Shown: piece after piece, positions 8,845-17,955 of the stretch
Position numbering within the stretch: the first letter of the stretch is position 1
How the letters are laid out: every line of letters begins with the position of its first letter
Source of the DNA: Deefgea rivuli DSM 18356
GTDB lineage: Bacteria; Pseudomonadota; Gammaproteobacteria; Burkholderiales; Chitinibacteraceae
Direction: 5' to 3'
DNA: 64,000 nucleotides
NCBI RefSeq assembly: GCF_000620145.1
Contig: NZ_JHVM01000008.1
Location: 296,521 to 360,520 of the forward strand
The notes under the pieces: model-generated
What the model saw: only the letters and a program-made list of their open reading frames with translations
What the model was told of the DNA's origin: nothing
Database searches by the model: none
Translations under genes and position numbers: made by a program

Positions 8845-10731
8845 ATGCCTGCCATCAGCCAGCGCCTTTGGATCATGTTCATTGCTGCTTTGGCGCTGCT
8901 GATTGCCGAATTGAGCCTGCGGACACAGCAACTTGCAACGCTCAATCACATTTATTCCGATAGTTGGCATCAATGGGCAGGCCAGCGTTACACACCGCAG
9001 CACGTGGTACTCATTACCGTGGATGATGCGTCTTTAGCCGCACAAGCCGATACGCCTTTGGTTTTTTGGAGCCCTTATTTCGCGCGTGCCGCCGCAGTAC
9101 TGACGCAAGTGGGCGTGCGACGGATTGGCCTTGATTTTCTCCCTGCCATTACCCCTGAAACTTGGCTCAATCGCACAGGGCTGAGTCGCGAGGCATTGCC
9201 GCAGCCGCTGCAAAACTACGACTTGGCGTTTCGCCAAACGCTCAATCAAGGTCAGCTGATTCTCGTTGCTAGTTTTCAAGTTGATGCACAGGGCGGACAA
9301 GATCAACTACTACTGCCGCACCCCGATTATTTACTGTCCTTACCCAATTTAGACATCCCGCGCTACGTTGGTTTTGCCAATTTGCACCCCGACGCTGATG
9401 GCGGAGTGCGGCGATTTATCAGTAAACCAGCACTCAATTTAGCGCCCGAACTACGCAGCGGCGCGCCGCAATATGCGCTGGCCGCGCTGATGGCGGGCGC
9501 CCCCGATAAAGCGCGCAGCGGCCTTATCCATTTCGCCGGGCCGCCCGGTAGTTTTCCAAGTTTGCCGATTTCACGGCTGCTCGCCCCCAATGCCGCACAA
9601 GATCCTGCGGTGCGCGCCCTCGCAGGCAAAATCATCCTGATCGGCGCGCATTTCCAAGGCATGGGCGATACACACAGCACGCCTTACAGCCGCGCGATGT
9701 TGAGTTTGGCGGGGCAAAATATGAGCGGTGTAGAAATTCACGCCAATATTATCGAAACGCTGTTGGCCCGCAATCCGACCCAAAACCTCGCGACCTTGCC
9801 ACGCCTAATTTTACTCACCGTTTTATTCATCAGCGCCACGCTGCTCTTTCAGCGCCTCGCCCTCAGCTGGGGCGTGCTGCTTGCCGTCGCGTTTTTGATT
9901 GGGCTATTGCTGATCGGCCAAGGATTGTTTTATTTTGGATTTTTACTGCCCGCCGCCGATGCACAGTTGGGTCTACTGATTTGCTGGGGCTTGAGCTACG
10001 GACGGCGCTTTACCCGCGAAACACGCGAGCGCCGCAAAATTCAGCAACTGTTTAGCCGCTACGTCTCCAGCGCAGTGCTGAACAAAATTATGGCGCAAGA
10101 CAAGCTGCCAGATTTAGGCGGCGAAAGTTATCAGCTCACAGTACTGTTTGCCGATATTCGCGACTTCACCGCGATTAGCGAGCAACTCAGCGCGCACGAA
10201 GTCGTTGAATTTCTAAATGTGTATTTCGAGCAAATTTGCGCGCCGGTGTTTCTATACGGCGGTAGTATCGATAAATTTATTGGCGACGCCATCATGGTGC
10301 AATTTGGCGCGCCGCTCGCCACGCCCGATCATGCGCGCCGCGCGGTGCAAACTGCGCTGGCGATTCAAGCGGCTGCACAGCAGTTTGCGACATGGATGGA
10401 GACACGCTTTGCAGGGCGCAATTTACCGCCATTTCGCATCGGCATCGGCCTGCACACCGGCGTTGCCGTCGTCGGGCATATTGGCAGCCAGCGACGGATG
10501 GAATACACGGCAATTGGCGATACGATTAATCTGGCAGCTCGAATTGAAAGCGCGACCAAAGAGCTGGGCTGCACGCTGCTTGCCAGTAGCGAAACGCTGG
10601 CTGCTGCGGGTGGCGGCATTGTGACAGGCAGGCAAAGCCGGATTAACGTCAAAGGCCGACAGCAGAGCGTCGATGTCATCGAAATCCTCGACAGCCGTGT
10701 CGAGCAAGATGTACGACCCACCGTGGCATAA
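8845..10731 (+). CDS. CHASE2-domain class III adenylate cyclase
   Basis: A 628-residue membrane sensor. One N-terminal membrane segment (~8-25) leads into a periplasmic CHASE2 domain (~35-310), then three membrane helices (~315-390), a linker typical of this family (RRKIQQLFSRYVS) and a catalytic domain (~425-615). The domain has both metal aspartates (FADIRDFT near 436 and GDAIM near 480), the adenine-selecting lysine in DKFIGD, and the DTINLAAR segment supplying the transition-state Asn and Arg. It should make cAMP from ATP in the cytoplasm in response to a periplasmic cue. It sits 3 bases after the CHAT gene, so translation is probably coupled, and 18 bases before the FecR-like gene. Confidence 0.92.
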   Translation: MPAISQRLWIMFIAALALLIAELSLRTQQLATLNHIYSDSWHQWAGQRYTPQHVVLITVDDASLAAQADTPLVFWSPYFARAAAVLTQVGVRRIGLDFLPAITPETWLNRTGLSREALPQPLQNYDLAFRQTLNQGQLILVASFQVDAQGGQDQLLLPHPDYLLSLPNLDIPRYVGFANLHPDADGGVRRFISKPALNLAPELRSGAPQYALAALMAGAPDKARSGLIHFAGPPGSFPSLPISRLLAPNAAQDPAVRALAGKIILIGAHFQGMGDTHSTPYSRAMLSLAGQNMSGVEIHANIIETLLARNPTQNLATLPRLILLTVLFISATLLFQRLALSWGVLLAVAFLIGLLLIGQGLFYFGFLLPAADAQLGLLICWGLSYGRRFTRETRERRKIQQLFSRYVSSAVLNKIMAQDKLPDLGGESYQLTVLFADIRDFTAISEQLSAHEVVEFLNVYFEQICAPVFLYGGSIDKFIGDAIMVQFGAPLATPDHARRAVQTALAIQAAAQQFATWMETRFAGRNLPPFRIGIGLHTGVAVVGHIGSQRRMEYTAIGDTINLAARIESATKELGCTLLASSETLAAAGGGIVTGRQSRINVKGRQQSVDVIEILDSRVEQDVRPTVA

Positions 10732-10749
10732 GATCACTGGAGAATCAAA

Positions 10750-11349
10750 ATGCGTACGCTCATTTTCGCCATTCTACTCATCATCGCCCCACTCGCCTTC
10801 GCCACCGATATTGCACTCATCACGCAAGTGCAAGGCGATGTGCGCCTGATCAAAGCCCAAGGCGACGCGCAAAAAGCCCTTCCTTTACTCAAACTCTCGA
10901 TTGATGATCGCTTGGTTTTAAATAAGGCAGCGCAAATTCAAATCGTTGTCTTTAGCCAAAATCAGCAAGAAACATGGCGCGGCGCAGGTGAAGTTCAAAT
11001 CACAGAGCACGGCGGAGCGAGCAGTAATCTCAAACCCGAGCGATACGCCTTACCCGCCATCGTCAGCCGCCAGCTCGCCAAAATACCCGCCACAGGCGAC
11101 ACGACCCGCAGCGGCATGGTCGTCATCCGCGCCCTACCCAACCCAGAAAAACGACGCCAGTTAGAAACTGAATATCAGGCGCTCAACCCCAACGATCTCA
11201 CCGCGCAGATTTACTACTTAACTGGGCTGATCGAACTCAATGACATGGAGCGCGCCGAAGAAGTCCTCAGCGCGCTGAAACAACAAAACCACAATCCCAA
11301 TGCGCAAGCGATTGTGAAGCACTTTAGTCCTTTGATTACGCAACATTAA
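10750..11349 (+). CDS. exported FecR-like protein
   Basis: A 199-residue protein with a signal peptide (MRTLIFAILLIIAPLAFA, cleavage before TDIAL). Residues ~20-85 show the FecR-type pattern of a small beta-sandwich (VQGDVRLIKAQG...DDRLVLNKAAQIQIVVF) that in other proteins binds ligands or partners in the periplasm. The C-terminal third (LNPNDLTAQIYYLTGLIEL onward) looks like one TPR-like helical pair. No catalytic motif is seen. GGAG precedes the ATG. As the last gene of the CHAT/cyclase operon it probably works with them at the cell surface, for example as a ligand for the CHASE2 domain or as a CHAT substrate; that is inference. Confidence 0.72.
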   Translation: MRTLIFAILLIIAPLAFATDIALITQVQGDVRLIKAQGDAQKALPLLKLSIDDRLVLNKAAQIQIVVFSQNQQETWRGAGEVQITEHGGASSNLKPERYALPAIVSRQLAKIPATGDTTRSGMVVIRALPNPEKRRQLETEYQALNPNDLTAQIYYLTGLIELNDMERAEEVLSALKQQNHNPNAQAIVKHFSPLITQH

Positions 11350-11489
11350 AGAACAAGCGTTTAGGTGAGAATAAAATCGGATGGGTAAACTGGGATAGCT
11401 GTTGTCAACCAGAAACGGATTATTTGCACATTGCACAAACCCACTGTAAGCACGTAAACAAAAATATCCCCACGCGACTTTTTACCTTA

Positions 11490-12380
11490 ATGGCAACAAC
11501 CAAGAATGACACAATAAATATGACCGACTCAGACATTCCACAGTACTTATACAAGTACAGAAGCGCAGATAGTTACTCACTCGACGCTTTGTTTAACTCG
11601 TATGCAGTATTTACTGGGCGAAAAAACTTTAACGACTTGTTTGATTCAAACATCATGTTGATCAAGCCAACACCCAAAGATATTAAACAACTTAGGGATA
11701 GTCACAGAGGTAAAGCCTTCGATCATTTTTCGCGTTTTCTCAAAGGCACAGTATTTTCCAAATTTGGTAAAGATCAAATTCACATAGCTAAAAAGCGCTT
11801 GGAAAGCTTAATAGACGAGTACTTATTTTACTGCGTTGCGGAGCACGACAACAACAATCTAATGTGGGCGCATTATGCAAATAGTCATAAAGGATTTTGC
11901 ATTGAGTTTAACTCCAGAATGCTTGGCTCTCCATCCAAAGTTAAGTACCAAAAAACAATCCCAGAGTTTCGCCTAACTGACGCCTTTGATTTGACGTTTT
12001 CAGGCGAATGGAGATTAGAAACGGCATTCGATAACAGTGATCGCACCGGTCAGATAATTTGGGATGCACTCAGAACTAAGCTCGTTGAATGGGAGTATGA
12101 AAAAGAGTACCGAGTACAACCACCAGAGCGCGACATACAGCATCTACCACCGCCAAACGAAACAGTTCCTATCCTGCGGTATGATGAAACTTTCATCGCG
12201 TCGATTATTTTTGGCTGCCGTATGCCCGACGCAGACAGAGTTAAAATTGTTCAGGGAATGCGCTATCCCGTTAAGTACAAAAAAGCAGTTAAAGAAACCA
12301 GCACCATCGGTATATACGAACTAACCGATGAAGAACGTATTCGCTATGGAGTTTCAACCAACCTCGGTACGTTAGGCTAG
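11490..12380 (+). CDS. DUF2971 family protein
   Basis: Carries the DUF2971 hallmarks: YLYKYRSADS near the start, NFNDLFDSN (the 'NDPFE' position), a central FYCVAEHDNNNLMWAHYANSHKGFCIEF block, and EWEYEKEYR. The family is widespread in accessory regions and its function is not established; it is cytoplasmic with no signal peptide. The gene is clearly more AT-rich than its neighbours and its codon use differs, which suggests acquisition by transfer. It is followed at once by a strong hairpin repeat. Start is uncertain: ATG at 11490 or 11520 are both possible and neither has a good Shine-Dalgarno sequence; the conserved part begins just after 11520. Confidence 0.8.
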   Translation: MATTKNDTINMTDSDIPQYLYKYRSADSYSLDALFNSYAVFTGRKNFNDLFDSNIMLIKPTPKDIKQLRDSHRGKAFDHFSRFLKGTVFSKFGKDQIHIAKKRLESLIDEYLFYCVAEHDNNNLMWAHYANSHKGFCIEFNSRMLGSPSKVKYQKTIPEFRLTDAFDLTFSGEWRLETAFDNSDRTGQIIWDALRTKLVEWEYEKEYRVQPPERDIQHLPPPNETVPILRYDETFIASIIFGCRMPDADRVKIVQGMRYPVKYKKAVKETSTIGIYELTDEERIRYGVSTNLGTLG

Positions 12381-12454
12381 GTAGGTTGGTGCTGAGGCAC
12401 GAAGCCCAACGTTTACCGCGATTGTTGGGCTTCGCAAGCTCAGCACCAACCTAC
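12381..12454. repeat. REP-like 74-bp palindrome
   Basis: GTAGGTTGGTGCTGAGG at the left end pairs with the right end CAGCACCAACCTAC, and an inner GAAGCCCAAC pairs with GTTGGGCTTC. It begins at the base after the DUF2971 stop codon. It may stabilise or terminate that transcript, or mark an insertion junction. Confidence 0.85.
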
Positions 12455-12532
12455 AAAAGCGCCTACTCTGGGTCGGAAACAAAAGTACACAGGTAAACGA
12501 ATAAACGACGTGACCAAGCACAAGGAGTTGAG

Positions 12533-13186
12533 ATGCAAAAACTGGTGGTACGAGGCTATGCCTTATCCATTGATGGCTTTAGCTCTGCGCTAGGGCAAAG
12601 CTTAGAGAATCCGTTCGGCAAAGACGGCCTTGCGCTGATGGACTGGGCATTTCAAACCCGCACGATCCGCACGATGTTTGGGCAGGAAGGCGGCAGCACC
12701 GGCATTGATGACGACTTCTTGGCCAAGGCCACCGACAATATTGGTGCCAATATTCTGGGGCGCAATATGTTTGGCCCCGTGCGCGGCGCTTGGAATGACG
12801 ATGAATGGAAAGGTTGGTGGGGCTCCAATCCGCCTTACCATACGCCCGTTTTTGTCGTGACGCACCACGCGCGGGCGGCATTAGCCATGGAAGGCGGAAC
12901 CACTTTTCACTTTGTCACTGACGGTATCGAGTCGGCCTTGCAGCAAGCATTTTCAGCGGCACAGGGCAAAGACGTGCGCTTGGGCGGCGGTGCGACGCTG
13001 ATACGCCAATATCTCAAGGCTGGATTGATTGACGAACTGCATCTGGTGATAACCAACAAACTATTAGGCTCTGGTGAGCGATTGTTTGAAGGCGTCGACA
13101 ACATCGCCGATGACTACGAATGCGTAGACACAGTCAGATCTGAAACCGTCACCCATGTGCATCTTGCCAAGAAGAATCGAAGCTAA
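12533..13186 (+). CDS. dihydrofolate-reductase/RibD C-terminal-like protein
   Basis: A 217-residue cytoplasmic protein of the DHFR-like superfamily that also contains the RibD reductase domain. Visible blocks are the N-terminal strand and DGFSSA loop, NILGRNMFGP (the GRxTxE position), PVFVVTHHAR, GKDVRLGGGATLIRQYLKAGLIDELHLVI and LLGSGERLFEG. The VRLGGGATLIRQYL block is the NADPH-binding region of these stand-alone reductases. Substrate cannot be assigned. AAGGAG lies 6 bases upstream of the ATG. It is monocistronic, bounded by a hairpin repeat upstream and a terminator downstream. Confidence 0.85.
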   Translation: MQKLVVRGYALSIDGFSSALGQSLENPFGKDGLALMDWAFQTRTIRTMFGQEGGSTGIDDDFLAKATDNIGANILGRNMFGPVRGAWNDDEWKGWWGSNPPYHTPVFVVTHHARAALAMEGGTTFHFVTDGIESALQQAFSAAQGKDVRLGGGATLIRQYLKAGLIDELHLVITNKLLGSGERLFEGVDNIADDYECVDTVRSETVTHVHLAKKNRS

Positions 13187-13272
13187 ACATCCATTTGATT
13201 GACCAACCGAGCAACTTACATGGGTATATCAAGCTACTCTTTTAATATAAAGACCCACAGCACAATACCTAC

Positions 13273-13301
13273 AAAAAAGACCGCCGCAGCGGTCTTTTTT
13301 T
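13273..13301. terminator. bidirectional intrinsic terminator
   Basis: Stem AGACCGC/GCGGTCT (13278-13284 with 13289-13295), loop CGCA, with runs of A on the left and T on the right. It can serve both the reductase gene and the RND permease gene, which converge here. Confidence 0.85.
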
Positions 13302-13311
13302 GGCTTCTAAA

Positions 13312-16300
13312 TTAAGCTGATGCCGTTTTTCTTCTGAAATGCCCCATAAACCACTGCACAAAGTCATCCACATAGGTAAACACCACTGGAATCACCAGCA
13401 AGCTGAGGAAGGTTGAGGTAATCAGGCCGCCGATAACAGCAATCGCCATTGGGGCGCGGAAGCTTGAATCAACGCCCCAGCCTGCAGCAATCGGCAACAT
13501 GCCTGCGCCCATGGCGACGGTGGTCATCACAATCGGTCTGGCGCGTTTGCGGCCTGCATCCATTAGCGCATCAAATCGCTCCATCCCATCACGCCTTGCG
13601 ACAATCGCGTATTCGACCAACAAGATCGAGTTTTTCGCCGCAATCCCCATCAGCATCACCAAACCAATCAAAGACGGCATCGAGAACGAGCTTTGCGCGA
13701 TAAACAGCGCGAGGAAGGCACCGGGGAATGAGAGTAAGAGCGCAAACAAAATCGTCACTGGTTGCATAAATTGGCGGAACAGCAGCACCAGCACCATATA
13801 AATACACAGCACGCCGGTCAGCATCGCCAAACCAAAGCTGGCGAACAGTTTGCCCATTTCTTCTGCATCGCCAAATGCCGCGCGCGTCACGCCTGCCGGT
13901 AGATTTTTCAGGCTAGGCAAAAGATCGGCCTCGGCACTCACATCACCGAGCGGCCTGCCATTGAGTTCCACGTCGAACGTCACATTGCGCGCTCTATCGT
14001 AGCGACCAATCACGCTGGGGCCACTGGAGATTTCAATATCAGCCACCTGCCCCAGCATCACTTCGCCTTGGCTAGATGGCACGCGCAAACGTTTGATTTG
14101 CTCTAAATCCGTACGGAATGAATCGGGCAAACGCACCACAATCGGCACTTGGCGTTCGGGCAGATTCAATTTAGCGAGCGCGGTATCAAAATCGCCCACC
14201 GTGGCAACACGTATCGTGTCGGCAATCGCCAGTGCGGTCACGCCCATATCAGCAGCGCGGCCCATATCAGGGCGAATAATCAGCTCAGGTCGCACCAAGC
14301 TAGCGCTGGACGTTACCGCACCGATGCCTTGCAAAGTACGCAAATCTTGCTCAACCGCTTTGGCCGCAATCGCCAGCGCATCCGGATCATCCGATTTGAT
14401 AATCATCTGCAATTTTTCGCCGCTTTGCCCCAAGCCCACCGTAATGCGCGCGCCTGGAATCGCTTGCAAGGCTTCACGCAGATTTTTCTCGATTGCAGTT
14501 TTCTTCAAACTACGTTCTTCACGCGGCGCGAGCGTCAGCGTTAGATTGGCTTTGTTCACGCCACTGCTGCCGCCCGCAAACGGATCTGCACCGGCTTTAC
14601 CATCTCCCACTGCCGTGTACACACGCGTCACGGCAGGGTTTTTCATCAAGATCTGCCGCGCCTGCTCGGCTGCTGCAAAAGTTTCTTGCAGCGTTGCACC
14701 TGGCGGTAATTCGATTTTGACCAAGGTTTGCGATCTATCATCGGCCGGTACAAAGCCTTTGGGTAGCAAAGGCACCAACGCCAAAGAGCCGACGAAAAAC
14801 AGCAAAGACAGTAACATCGTCGTTTTTCTATGCTTTAAGCACCATGCCGCGCAGCGCAAATAGGCCGCTTTGAGTTTGCCTTCTTTTTCTTCGCCCAAAA
14901 TCGGTTTGAGCAAATACGCCGCCATCATTGGCGTGAGTAAACGCGCGACGACCAATGAGGCCATCACCGCCATCGCCGCAGTCCAACCAAATGGATGGAA
15001 AAATTTACCCGGAATCCCGCTCATAAACGCCGTCGGTAAAAACACCGCCACCAGCGCAAAGGTCGTCGCAATGACCGCGAGGCCAATCTCGTCAGCCGCT
15101 TCCATAGCCGCTTGATACGGCGTTTTTCCCATGCGTAAATGGCGCACGATATTCTCGATCTCAACAATCGCATCGTCGACCAAAATCCCGACCACCAAGG
15201 CCAGCGATAATAAAGTTACCGTGTTGAGCGTAAAGCCAAATAAATACATACCAATAAACGTTGGCAGAATCGACAAAGGCAAAGCCGCAGCCGACACCAA
15301 AGTCGCACGCCAATCACGCAAAAAGAACCACACCACAATCACCGCTAGCAGCGCGCCTTCGTACAGCAAGCCCATTGAGCCATCAAACTCGTCTTGCACT
15401 GGCGCGGCCATATCGTAGGCGGTGGTGATTTCCAGCGTTGGGTGCTCTAACTTAAATTTGGCCAAAGCTTTGGCGATTTCAGCCGCGACCTCAGTTTCAC
15501 TCGCGCCGCGTGAACGGGTGATTTCAAAACCGACAACGGGTTTTCCATCCAGCTGCGCAATCGATCTGCGCTCTGCAACGGTGTCTTCAATGGTGGCGAT
15601 TTGATCGAGGCGAACGCGGCGACCATCGGGCAACGCCAATTCGGTTTTGGCCAACTCTGCAGTCGATTGCACCGTCGCAATCGTGCGCAGCGCTTGCTCC
15701 GAACCGCCTAAATCAGTGCGGCCACCCGATGCGTCTTTTTGCGTACGCGCCAGTTGGCGAGAAATATCGCTGCTGCTCACACCCAGTGCGGCCATACGCT
15801 CTGGATCGAGCTCAATCCGCACTTGCCGTGTTACACCGCCCACACGCGCCACTTGGCCAACGCCCGGAATCGCCCGCACGATACGCGTGATTTTATTGTC
15901 GACCAGCCAAGACAACTGCTCTTCATCGAGCTGTTTGTCGGCTACCGTAAAGACCAAAAACGGCACGCCAGAAAACTCAACTTTACCGACAACTGGATCT
16001 TTTAAATCGGCCGGCAATTCGCTGCGCACATTCGACACCGCATTACGCACATCATCGACCGCTTCATTGATGGGTTTTTCTAGCTCGAACTCCACCGTCA
16101 TGCCCACAACACCATCGCTGATATTGCTGTAGACGTGCTTAACGCCTTGCAGCGCCGAGACCGAATTTTCTAGTTTGCGTGCCACTTCGGTTTCTAATTG
16201 CGCTGGCGCTGCGCCCTCCAGAATGGCAGTCACCGTGACCATAGGCAATTCAACATCGGGGAAATCTTGCACTTTCATCTTGCTAAACGACATCAAGCCG

Positions 16301-16371
16301 CCCAGAGACAAAAGCACAAACAGCATAATGGCCGGAATCGGATTCTTAATCGACCAAGCAGAAACGTTCAT
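13312..16371 (-). CDS. RND efflux pump, inner-membrane permease (HAE1 type)
   Basis: A 1019-residue AcrB-type proton/drug antiporter. The layout is one N-terminal membrane helix, a large periplasmic loop, six helices, a second periplasmic loop and five more helices. The proton-relay aspartates are present in helix 4 (GILVDDAIVEIENI) and the partner lysine in helix 10 (GIAAKNSILLVEYA). The length is slightly below AcrB (1049). Start chosen at 16371 (MNVSAWSIKNP) because AAGGA stands 6 bases upstream and this is where homology begins; the upstream extension is not credible. It is the last gene of the efflux operon, after the adaptor and the outer-membrane factor. Substrates cannot be read from the sequence. 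Confidence 0.92.
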   Translation of the reverse strand: MNVSAWSIKNPIPAIMLFVLLSLGGLMSFSKMKVQDFPDVELPMVTVTAILEGAAPAQLETEVARKLENSVSALQGVKHVYSNISDGVVGMTVEFELEKPINEAVDDVRNAVSNVRSELPADLKDPVVGKVEFSGVPFLVFTVADKQLDEEQLSWLVDNKITRIVRAIPGVGQVARVGGVTRQVRIELDPERMAALGVSSSDISRQLARTQKDASGGRTDLGGSEQALRTIATVQSTAELAKTELALPDGRRVRLDQIATIEDTVAERRSIAQLDGKPVVGFEITRSRGASETEVAAEIAKALAKFKLEHPTLEITTAYDMAAPVQDEFDGSMGLLYEGALLAVIVVWFFLRDWRATLVSAAALPLSILPTFIGMYLFGFTLNTVTLLSLALVVGILVDDAIVEIENIVRHLRMGKTPYQAAMEAADEIGLAVIATTFALVAVFLPTAFMSGIPGKFFHPFGWTAAMAVMASLVVARLLTPMMAAYLLKPILGEEKEGKLKAAYLRCAAWCLKHRKTTMLLSLLFFVGSLALVPLLPKGFVPADDRSQTLVKIELPPGATLQETFAAAEQARQILMKNPAVTRVYTAVGDGKAGADPFAGGSSGVNKANLTLTLAPREERSLKKTAIEKNLREALQAIPGARITVGLGQSGEKLQMIIKSDDPDALAIAAKAVEQDLRTLQGIGAVTSSASLVRPELIIRPDMGRAADMGVTALAIADTIRVATVGDFDTALAKLNLPERQVPIVVRLPDSFRTDLEQIKRLRVPSSQGEVMLGQVADIEISSGPSVIGRYDRARNVTFDVELNGRPLGDVSAEADLLPSLKNLPAGVTRAAFGDAEEMGKLFASFGLAMLTGVLCIYMVLVLLFRQFMQPVTILFALLLSFPGAFLALFIAQSSFSMPSLIGLVMLMGIAAKNSILLVEYAIVARRDGMERFDALMDAGRKRARPIVMTTVAMGAGMLPIAAGWGVDSSFRAPMAIAVIGGLITSTFLSLLVIPVVFTYVDDFVQWFMGHFRRKTASA

Positions 16372-16398
16372 TTTTAGTCCTTCACAACACATCAACAA

Positions 16399-16446
16399 GG
16401 TATATTGATGCATACCTTTAATTGAAAGAGCTACGTAGATATACCC
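16399..16446. repeat. GGTAT-type intergenic hairpin, copy 4
   Basis: Begins GGTATATTGATG and ends GTAGATATACCC, between the adaptor and permease genes of the efflux operon. Its position inside an operon means it would be transcribed and could modulate the relative output of the two genes. Confidence 0.6.
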
Positions 16447-16478
16447 GTAGTAAACTACACCATTCACACTCGTGACAT

Positions 16479-16543
16479 GGTGGGTTACGGCCGCTTGAAG
16501 ATTGGCCACACCCAAGCAGATGTGGCAGCCTAACCCACCCTAC
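16479..16543. repeat. GGTGGGTTA-type inverted repeat
   Basis: GGTGGGTTACGGC and GCCTAACCCACC face each other around ~40 bases. The right end reaches into the stop codon of the adaptor gene. The same GGGTTA/TAACCC theme recurs at 54551-54638. Confidence 0.55.
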
Positions 16544-17667
16544 TTGACGACTACGCGCACCACATCACCATCGGCCAAGAATCCAGCGCCGCTGGCAACG
16601 ACTTGCGCATCGGCGGCGACTCCTTCCACTTCCATCAAGCCATCGGCTTGACGACCCAATTTCACGCGGACTTGTTTCACTTTATTTCCCGCTTGCAGCA
16701 CAAACACATTGGCAAAACCATCGCGCAGCAAGACGGCACTGCCCGGCAGCGCCAACGCTTTGCCTTGCCCGACCGAAATATTGCCTTTGGCAAACATGCC
16801 CGGTTTGGCTTCGCCTAACATTGAATCGTCTTTTTTGATGTCGACATACACCAGCACATTGCGGGTTTTCACATCCACCGTCGGCGCGACTTTGCGCACA
16901 GTGCCTTGCAGCACTTTGCCGGTTGGCACAGCCAGCGATACCGCTTGGCCGACTTTAATCCGCGCACTTTCAGCTGCAGTCACTTCGGCCTGCCATTCCA
17001 AACGCCCTTGGCGCACCAAGCGGAATAACTCCTGCCCCGGCTGGCTGACTGCGCCCAGTGTTGCATCACGCTTGGAAATCACACCGTCATCCGGTGCAAC
17101 GATTTTGGTTTGCCCCAAACGCACTTGCGCGCTGCTCAATTGCGCTTTGGCCGATTGCACGCGCGCTTTGGCGGTGATTTCTTTGGTATAAGCTTCGGTC
17201 ATTTGCTGCTCAGACATCGCACCTGTGTTACCCAGCTGGCGTACGCGATCGGCATTTTGCTTGGCTTCCGCCAGAGCAGCTTCGGTCTCGGCGACCGATG
17301 CTTTGGCTTGTGCGACTTCGGCTTGTACCGTTTCATCGTTATAACGCGCTAAAACTTGGCCTTTTTTAACCCAATCGCCCACTTGCGCGTTTAACTCAAT
17401 CAAACGCAAGCCACCGATTTCGGTGCCGATCAAAGATTCTTGCCACGCCACCACATTGCCATTGGCTGCGACGGTTTGTGCCCACTCAATCGCCTTGGGT
17501 TTCACCAAACTCACCGTCAATACAGGTTTGGCGGCTTCAACTTTTTTATCTTTACTCTCGGCCTGCACCACCGCCGCAGTTGCTGCCAAACTGGCGACAA
17601 AAGCGATCAATAACGCTTTCACTAGCGTACTGCGTTGAAATGGGAGTTTATCCAGAAAACGATTCAT
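16540..17667 (-). CDS. RND efflux periplasmic adaptor (membrane fusion protein)
   Basis: A 375-residue HlyD/AcrA-type adaptor. Residues ~15-40 form an N-terminal signal/anchor (LVKALLIAFVASLAATAAVVQA). Then come the first half of the lipoyl domain (GGLRLIELNAQVGDWVKKGQVLARYN), an alpha-hairpin coiled coil rich in Ala/Glu/Lys (QAEVAQAKASVAETEAALAE onward), the second lipoyl half (IVAPDDGVISKRDATLGAVS) and beta-barrel and membrane-proximal domains. It links the permease to the outer-membrane channel. ATG at 17667 is chosen because GGAG stands 7 bases upstream. It is the second gene of the operon. Confidence 0.9.
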   Translation of the reverse strand: MNRFLDKLPFQRSTLVKALLIAFVASLAATAAVVQAESKDKKVEAAKPVLTVSLVKPKAIEWAQTVAANGNVVAWQESLIGTEIGGLRLIELNAQVGDWVKKGQVLARYNDETVQAEVAQAKASVAETEAALAEAKQNADRVRQLGNTGAMSEQQMTEAYTKEITAKARVQSAKAQLSSAQVRLGQTKIVAPDDGVISKRDATLGAVSQPGQELFRLVRQGRLEWQAEVTAAESARIKVGQAVSLAVPTGKVLQGTVRKVAPTVDVKTRNVLVYVDIKKDDSMLGEAKPGMFAKGNISVGQGKALALPGSAVLLRDGFANVFVLQAGNKVKQVRVKLGRQADGLMEVEGVAADAQVVASGAGFLADGDVVRVVVK

Positions 17668-17773
17668 TACCCTGCTCCAGTATGTGTTCATATCCATTAT
17701 TTATTAAAGTCTAGCTAGGTATACCTAAGAAATAATTGCAAATTCAGATTGCGTATCAATCAAGTTGTATCTC

Positions 17774-17884
17774 TACATTCCCTCCCCCTTGACGGGGGAG
17801 GGTTAGGGTGGGGGTGATACTACGGAGTGCGTCTTAGACTCAACACCCCCATCCCAGCCTTCCCCCGTCAAGGGGGAAGGAGCT
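17774..17884. repeat. inverted repeat of CCCTCCCCC/GGGGGAAGG type
   Basis: The left half CCCTCCCCCTTGACGGGGGA and right half TTCCCCCGTCAAGGGGGAAG are themselves palindromic, and they are inverted copies of each other around ~60 bases. This two-hairpin intergenic element lies between the outer-membrane factor and adaptor genes, where it would be transcribed within the operon. Confidence 0.75.
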
Positions 17885-17955
17885 ATTGCTGCGATAATTC
17901 AAGCAGCCCACTTTTAATTACGACCAACACATAATCCAAACAAACCCAAAATTTT

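Noticed and set aside
14093..14863. 256-residue open frame antisense to the RND permease gene
   Set aside because: It lies wholly inside a well-supported gene on the other strand, its protein is Ser/Ala/Arg-rich without a domain, and it is explained by codon bias of the true gene.
17774..17884. CRISPR-like repeat
   Set aside because: There are only two inverted units and no regular spacers; it is an intergenic inverted repeat.
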